Assembly (NCBI GenBank): GCA_030539595.1
Contig: JAUNXW010000090.1
Coordinates: 1 to 7,011, forward strand
DNA: 7,011 nucleotides
DNA from: Methanocorpusculum sp.
GTDB lineage: Archaea > Halobacteriota > Methanomicrobia > Methanomicrobiales > Methanocorpusculaceae
Reading direction: 5' to 3'
The notes below the pieces were generated by a model. The model had not been told where the DNA came from and did not search any database. It was given only the letters and a program-made list of their open reading frames with translations. Of this stretch, positions 5,404-7,011 are shown one piece after another (the first letter of the stretch is position 1; the number at the start of each line of letters is the position of its first letter). The translations under genes were made by a program, and so were the position numbers.

Positions 5404-6078
5404 ATGATTGAAATAGACGGGGAAGACATAATTTGCCTTAAAAAAGTGGCATTACTCGGCGGCTGCTGCGGGCCTGTGAAAATCTCCACACAAAAACTCG
5501 GAGATATGCTTGGGCTCAGCCAGCAGACAGCGTCAAGAAGGCTCATGCATCTTGAAAAGATGCATCTTGTAACCCGTACAACCGAATCTTCCGGGCAGTA
5601 TGTTCTTCTGACAAAAGAAGGAGAAGAACTTCTTCGCCGTGAATTCAGTGAATACGCAAAAATATTCGAACAGTCAAACGAGCGCTACATACTCAAAGGC
5701 GTTTTGGTTTCCGGTGTGGGTGAGGGAAGATACTATATGTCAATTCCTCACTATCAGGAAAAATTTTTTGAGATATGCGGATTCGAACCATATTCAGGTA
5801 CACTCAACGTAAAACTTAATCCGCAGAGCCTGCAGATTAGAAAACGCATGGATGCTCTTGAATGGTCAATTATTCCCGGCTTCAAAGATGAGCACAGACA
5901 GTTCGGCGACGCAAAATGCATCAAATGTAAAATATCGGGAATCGACTGCGCTATAGTTGCGCCTGTTCGAACACATCATCCGTCAGAAATCATAGAAATA
6001 ATTTCCGGAACACGGCTCAGAGATAAATTATCAATAAAGGATGGGGATGAAGTCGTAGCCGAAATCGACATCTCCTGA
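5404..6078 (+). CDS. ribK: CTP-dependent riboflavin kinase with N-terminal winged helix-turn-helix (RbkR-like)
   Basis: The 224-residue product joins two domains. Residues about 10-85 form a winged HTH: I27-S-T-Q-K-L-G-D-M-L-G37, recognition helix S39-Q-Q-T-A-S-R-R-L-M-H-L-E-K52, then the wing T57-R to Y66-V-L-L-T. Residues 97-223 are the archaeal riboflavin kinase (DUF120) fold: G99-V-L-V-S-G-V-G-E-G-R-Y110 nucleotide loop, F127-E-P-Y-S-G-T-L-N135 (Thr/Asn expected to hold Mg2+), and the closing A186-P-V-R-T-H-H-P-S-E-I-I-E-I-I200 with L205-R-D-K and D213-G-D. The enzyme phosphorylates riboflavin to FMN using CTP in the cytoplasm. Archaeal proteins with this fusion (RbkR) are known to double as riboflavin-responsive transcription regulators, so this one may control flavin genes and itself. 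The GTLN motif and nucleotide loop are intact. A 21-base internal palindrome occurs at 5545-5565. The gene is divergent from the MFS gene. Confidence 0.94.
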   Translation: MIEIDGEDIICLKKVALLGGCCGPVKISTQKLGDMLGLSQQTASRRLMHLEKMHLVTRTTESSGQYVLLTKEGEELLRREFSEYAKIFEQSNERYILKGVLVSGVGEGRYYMSIPHYQEKFFEICGFEPYSGTLNVKLNPQSLQIRKRMDALEWSIIPGFKDEHRQFGDAKCIKCKISGIDCAIVAPVRTHHPSEIIEIISGTRLRDKLSIKDGDEVVAEIDIS

Positions 6079-6086
6079 TTTTTATT
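6079..6086 (+). terminator. Short T-rich tract after ribK
   Basis: Five T residues followed by ATT come immediately after the ribK TGA stop, a plausible weak oligo-T archaeal terminator. It overlaps the convergent XRE gene's stop (6082-6084), leaving only three bases between the two coding regions. No hairpin accompanies it. Confidence 0.4.
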
Positions 6087-6273
6087 CGTAAGTAAATATT
6101 TCTTCAATTGTCGTGTCGAAGTATCTTGACATCTTGAATGCAAGTTCAAGAGACGGATCGTATTTACCTTTTTCAATGGCAAGAATTGTCTGACGAGTAA
6201 CCCCCAAAGCCTGAGCAAGAGCGTCCTGAGTTAAGTCGTGCATTGCTCTGTAGACTTTGACTTTATTCTTCAT
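6082..6273 (-). CDS. Small XRE-family (HTH_3) transcriptional regulator
   Basis: This 63-residue protein is essentially a single Cro/C1-type HTH: V5-K-V-Y-R-A helix 1, T15-Q-D-A-L-A-Q-A-L-G24 helix 2, V25-T-R-Q-T-I-L-A-I-E-K-G36 recognition helix, K37-Y-D-P-S-L-E-L-A-F-K-M helix 4 and Y51-F-D-T-T-I-E-E-I-F60 helix 5. It matches the compact 65-residue regulators common in bacteria and methanogens and probably binds a palindrome as a dimer. It is the second gene of an operon: its start overlaps the last 11 bases of the DUF2178-like gene, and a Shine-Dalgarno sequence GGAGGAG lies in that gene's last codons. Such regulators usually travel with a small membrane protein, which may control their activity; that is an inference. 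The likely target is the palindrome at 6780-6794. Confidence 0.92.
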   Translation of the reverse strand: MKNKVKVYRAMHDLTQDALAQALGVTRQTILAIEKGKYDPSLELAFKMSRYFDTTIEEIFTYE

Positions 6274-6775
6274 CTTCTTCTTCTCCTCCGTATTTGCGGG
6301 AGTAATAGTATCTGAATCCTACGTATACAAAGAGTATGACAATAAAGAGAATTATTTCCCCGATTGCAAACATCCCAAGCTGTGAGATTGGTATTGTATC
6401 CGGAGGTACCGGGAAAAACGAAACGCTTTCCATTGCTCCTTGGGGGAATTCGGGTAAAACAGGTCTTTCCATTCTGAAATTATGAAATCCGAGAGGACCG
6501 CTGAAAACATAAACCACTATGGCAATATTCAGGGTAAGGAAGAGAATGATTGCCGTTTTTATTGTTGCCGCAGCGGTTTTCATTCCTATGAACATCTGGC
6601 GTTCGTCCATGATGACGTCTGTGACTTTGTGTCTGCAGATGAAAAATAATATTCCCGCAACCACTATCGCGCCTGCAATTATGAATGGATTGGATAGATT
6701 GATTGATAAAATAAACAGTAATACGAGCGCTATTGCAATAAACCCGCAGATTATGTAAAATGTATTCTTTTTCAT
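6263..6775 (-). CDS. DUF2178-like four-helix membrane protein
   Basis: The 170-residue product has hydrophobic segments at about 7-26, 30-47, 71-92 and 132-154, so four membrane helices are predicted. Between helices 2 and 3 lies a conserved-looking motif D53-V-I-M-D-E-R59 followed by K66-T-A-A-A-T71, which is characteristic of DUF2178-type proteins next to small XRE regulators. The loop between helices 3 and 4 (about 93-131) is proline-rich, and the C-terminus ends in an acidic E165-E-E-D-E-E170 tail following K161-Y-G-G. The function is unknown; a sensor or partner of the XRE regulator is the common guess. The ATG at 6775 begins with M-K-K before the first helix. The gene leads the operon and overlaps the XRE gene by 11 bases. 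The family name rests on remembered family features, not on a search. Confidence 0.85.
   Translation of the reverse strand: MKKNTFYIICGFIAIALVLLFILSINLSNPFIIAGAIVVAGILFFICRHKVTDVIMDERQMFIGMKTAAATIKTAIILFLTLNIAIVVYVFSGPLGFHNFRMERPVLPEFPQGAMESVSFFPVPPDTIPISQLGMFAIGEIILFIVILFVYVGFRYYYSRKYGGEEEDEE
6283..6289 (-). promoter_or_regulatory. Shine-Dalgarno sequence of the XRE gene
   Basis: On the minus strand GGAGGAG occurs nine bases before the XRE ATG (6273-6271). It is the strongest ribosome binding site in the window and lies inside the last codons of the DUF2178-like gene, where it encodes the Gly-Gly-Glu-Glu tail. This fits internal translation initiation within an operon, in contrast to the SD-poor first genes. 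Confidence 0.65.
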
Positions 6776-6779
6776 TTAA

Positions 6780-6794
6780 TATACATAATGTATA
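6780..6794. promoter_or_regulatory. 15-bp palindrome TATACAT-A-ATGTATA, candidate XRE operator
   Basis: Two perfect 7-bp arms surround a single central base, immediately upstream (four bases) of the DUF2178-like ATG at 6775. Its size and symmetry suit a dimeric XRE/Cro-type repressor, and it would overlap or adjoin the transcription start predicted from the TATA candidate at 6805-6814. Autoregulation by the XRE regulator encoded in the same operon is the simplest explanation. AT-rich composition raises the chance of accidental symmetry. Confidence 0.5.
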
Positions 6795-6804
6795 GGTCGT
6801 TTAA

Positions 6805-6814
6805 CATTATAATT
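6805..6814 (-). promoter_or_regulatory. TATA-like element of the DUF2178-XRE operon
   Basis: The minus strand reads AATTATAATG here, centred about 34 bases before the ATG at 6775. An archaeal start about 25 bases downstream would fall near 6785, inside the palindrome at 6780-6794 and leaving a leader of about 10 bases. Other AT-rich TATA-like strings nearby keep this uncertain. Confidence 0.4.
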
Positions 6815-7011
6815 CTTATGTGGAGTATATGGACACTATGTTGAGTTTATTCAATTGTTATATTAATTTTGTTAATAAAATTTCAAGTATGTTATTGTTT
6901 TTAGTTACATGGCCAAATAAATTCCAAGACGAAACTATAAAATACAATTTTAGAATCGGTTAAAAAATCTGAATCAACGAACGTGGATACTCAAAACAGA
7001 TTTAATAATAT

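Larger units (their letters stand above)
6776..7011. other. AT-rich intergenic region at the right edge
   Basis: Beyond the operator and TATA candidates I see no supported gene. The longest plus-strand frame, ATG 6829 to TAA 6963 (44 codons), has no recognisable motif, no Shine-Dalgarno sequence, and a composition that follows the AT-rich background, so it is not called. Stops are frequent in the other frames. The stretch is visibly more AT-rich than the genes to its left and may include the promoter of a gene beyond the window. Confidence 0.55.

Noticed and set aside
6860..6876. Small inverted repeat TATTAA-TTTTG-TTAATA
   Set aside because: Symmetry of this length is expected by chance in such AT-rich sequence and no gene lies next to it.
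6829..6963. A 44-codon plus-strand frame in the AT-rich right-hand region
   Set aside because: No Shine-Dalgarno sequence, no recognisable motif, and composition equal to the AT-rich background. It could be a small protein, but nothing supports it.
1..7011. CRISPR array, insertion sequence, tRNA/rRNA, toxin-antitoxin or defence system
   Set aside because: No regularly spaced direct repeats, transposase motifs, tRNA-like cloverleaf with conserved T-loop, or defence-type domains were seen. The XRE gene's partner is a membrane protein with no toxin features.

Overview
This window looks like a chromosomal segment of a methanogenic archaeon, most likely of the order Methanomicrobiales and possibly close to Methanocorpusculum; the genus is an inference. 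Supporting signs are a CTP-dependent (archaeal-type) riboflavin kinase fused to a winged helix-turn-helix, a 3-hexulose-6-phosphate synthase fused to an RraA-like domain, a small FMN-binding split-barrel protein and a DUF2178-type membrane protein paired with a short XRE regulator. AT-rich TATA-like elements 25-35 bases before start codons and mostly absent Shine-Dalgarno sequences also fit an archaeon with short-leader or leaderless mRNAs.

Layout. 1-1633 (minus strand) is a two-gene operon: the Hps-RraA fusion, then a TPR protein joined to it by a TAATG stop/start overlap and running off the left edge. A 57-bp divergent promoter region separates it from a membrane-anchored glycerophosphodiester phosphodiesterase (1691-2521, plus). 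That gene ends inside a perfect 19-bp inverted repeat, which it shares with the convergent QueG-like double [4Fe-4S] protein (2606-3238, minus). A 247-bp divergent regulatory region leads to the FMN-binding PPOX-like gene (3486-3890, plus), which ends at a T8 tract and faces a DHA2-type 14-helix MFS exporter (about 3899-5296, minus). A compact 107-bp divergent promoter region then serves the exporter and the riboflavin kinase/regulator (5404-6078, plus). The last module is a minus-strand operon of a four-helix DUF2178-like protein and a 63-aa XRE regulator (6082-6775), preceded by a 15-bp palindrome that is a good candidate for the regulator's own operator. The right end, 6776-7011, is AT-rich and holds no credible gene.

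How the genes work together. Hps probably links fructose-6-phosphate/hexulose-6-phosphate to ribulose-5-phosphate and formaldehyde, supplying pentoses. The riboflavin kinase makes FMN and may sense riboflavin as a transcription factor; the nearby FMN-binding protein and divergent exporter give a loose flavin theme, but nothing proves a functional link. No CRISPR array, insertion sequence, transposase, tRNA or rRNA was seen. The window is largely ordinary archaeal core and near-core sequence; the items most worth a second look are the palindrome in front of the DUF2178-XRE operon, the stop-codon-spanning inverted repeat, the QueG-like protein in a presumed archaeosine-using lineage, and the riboflavin kinase/MFS divergent pair.
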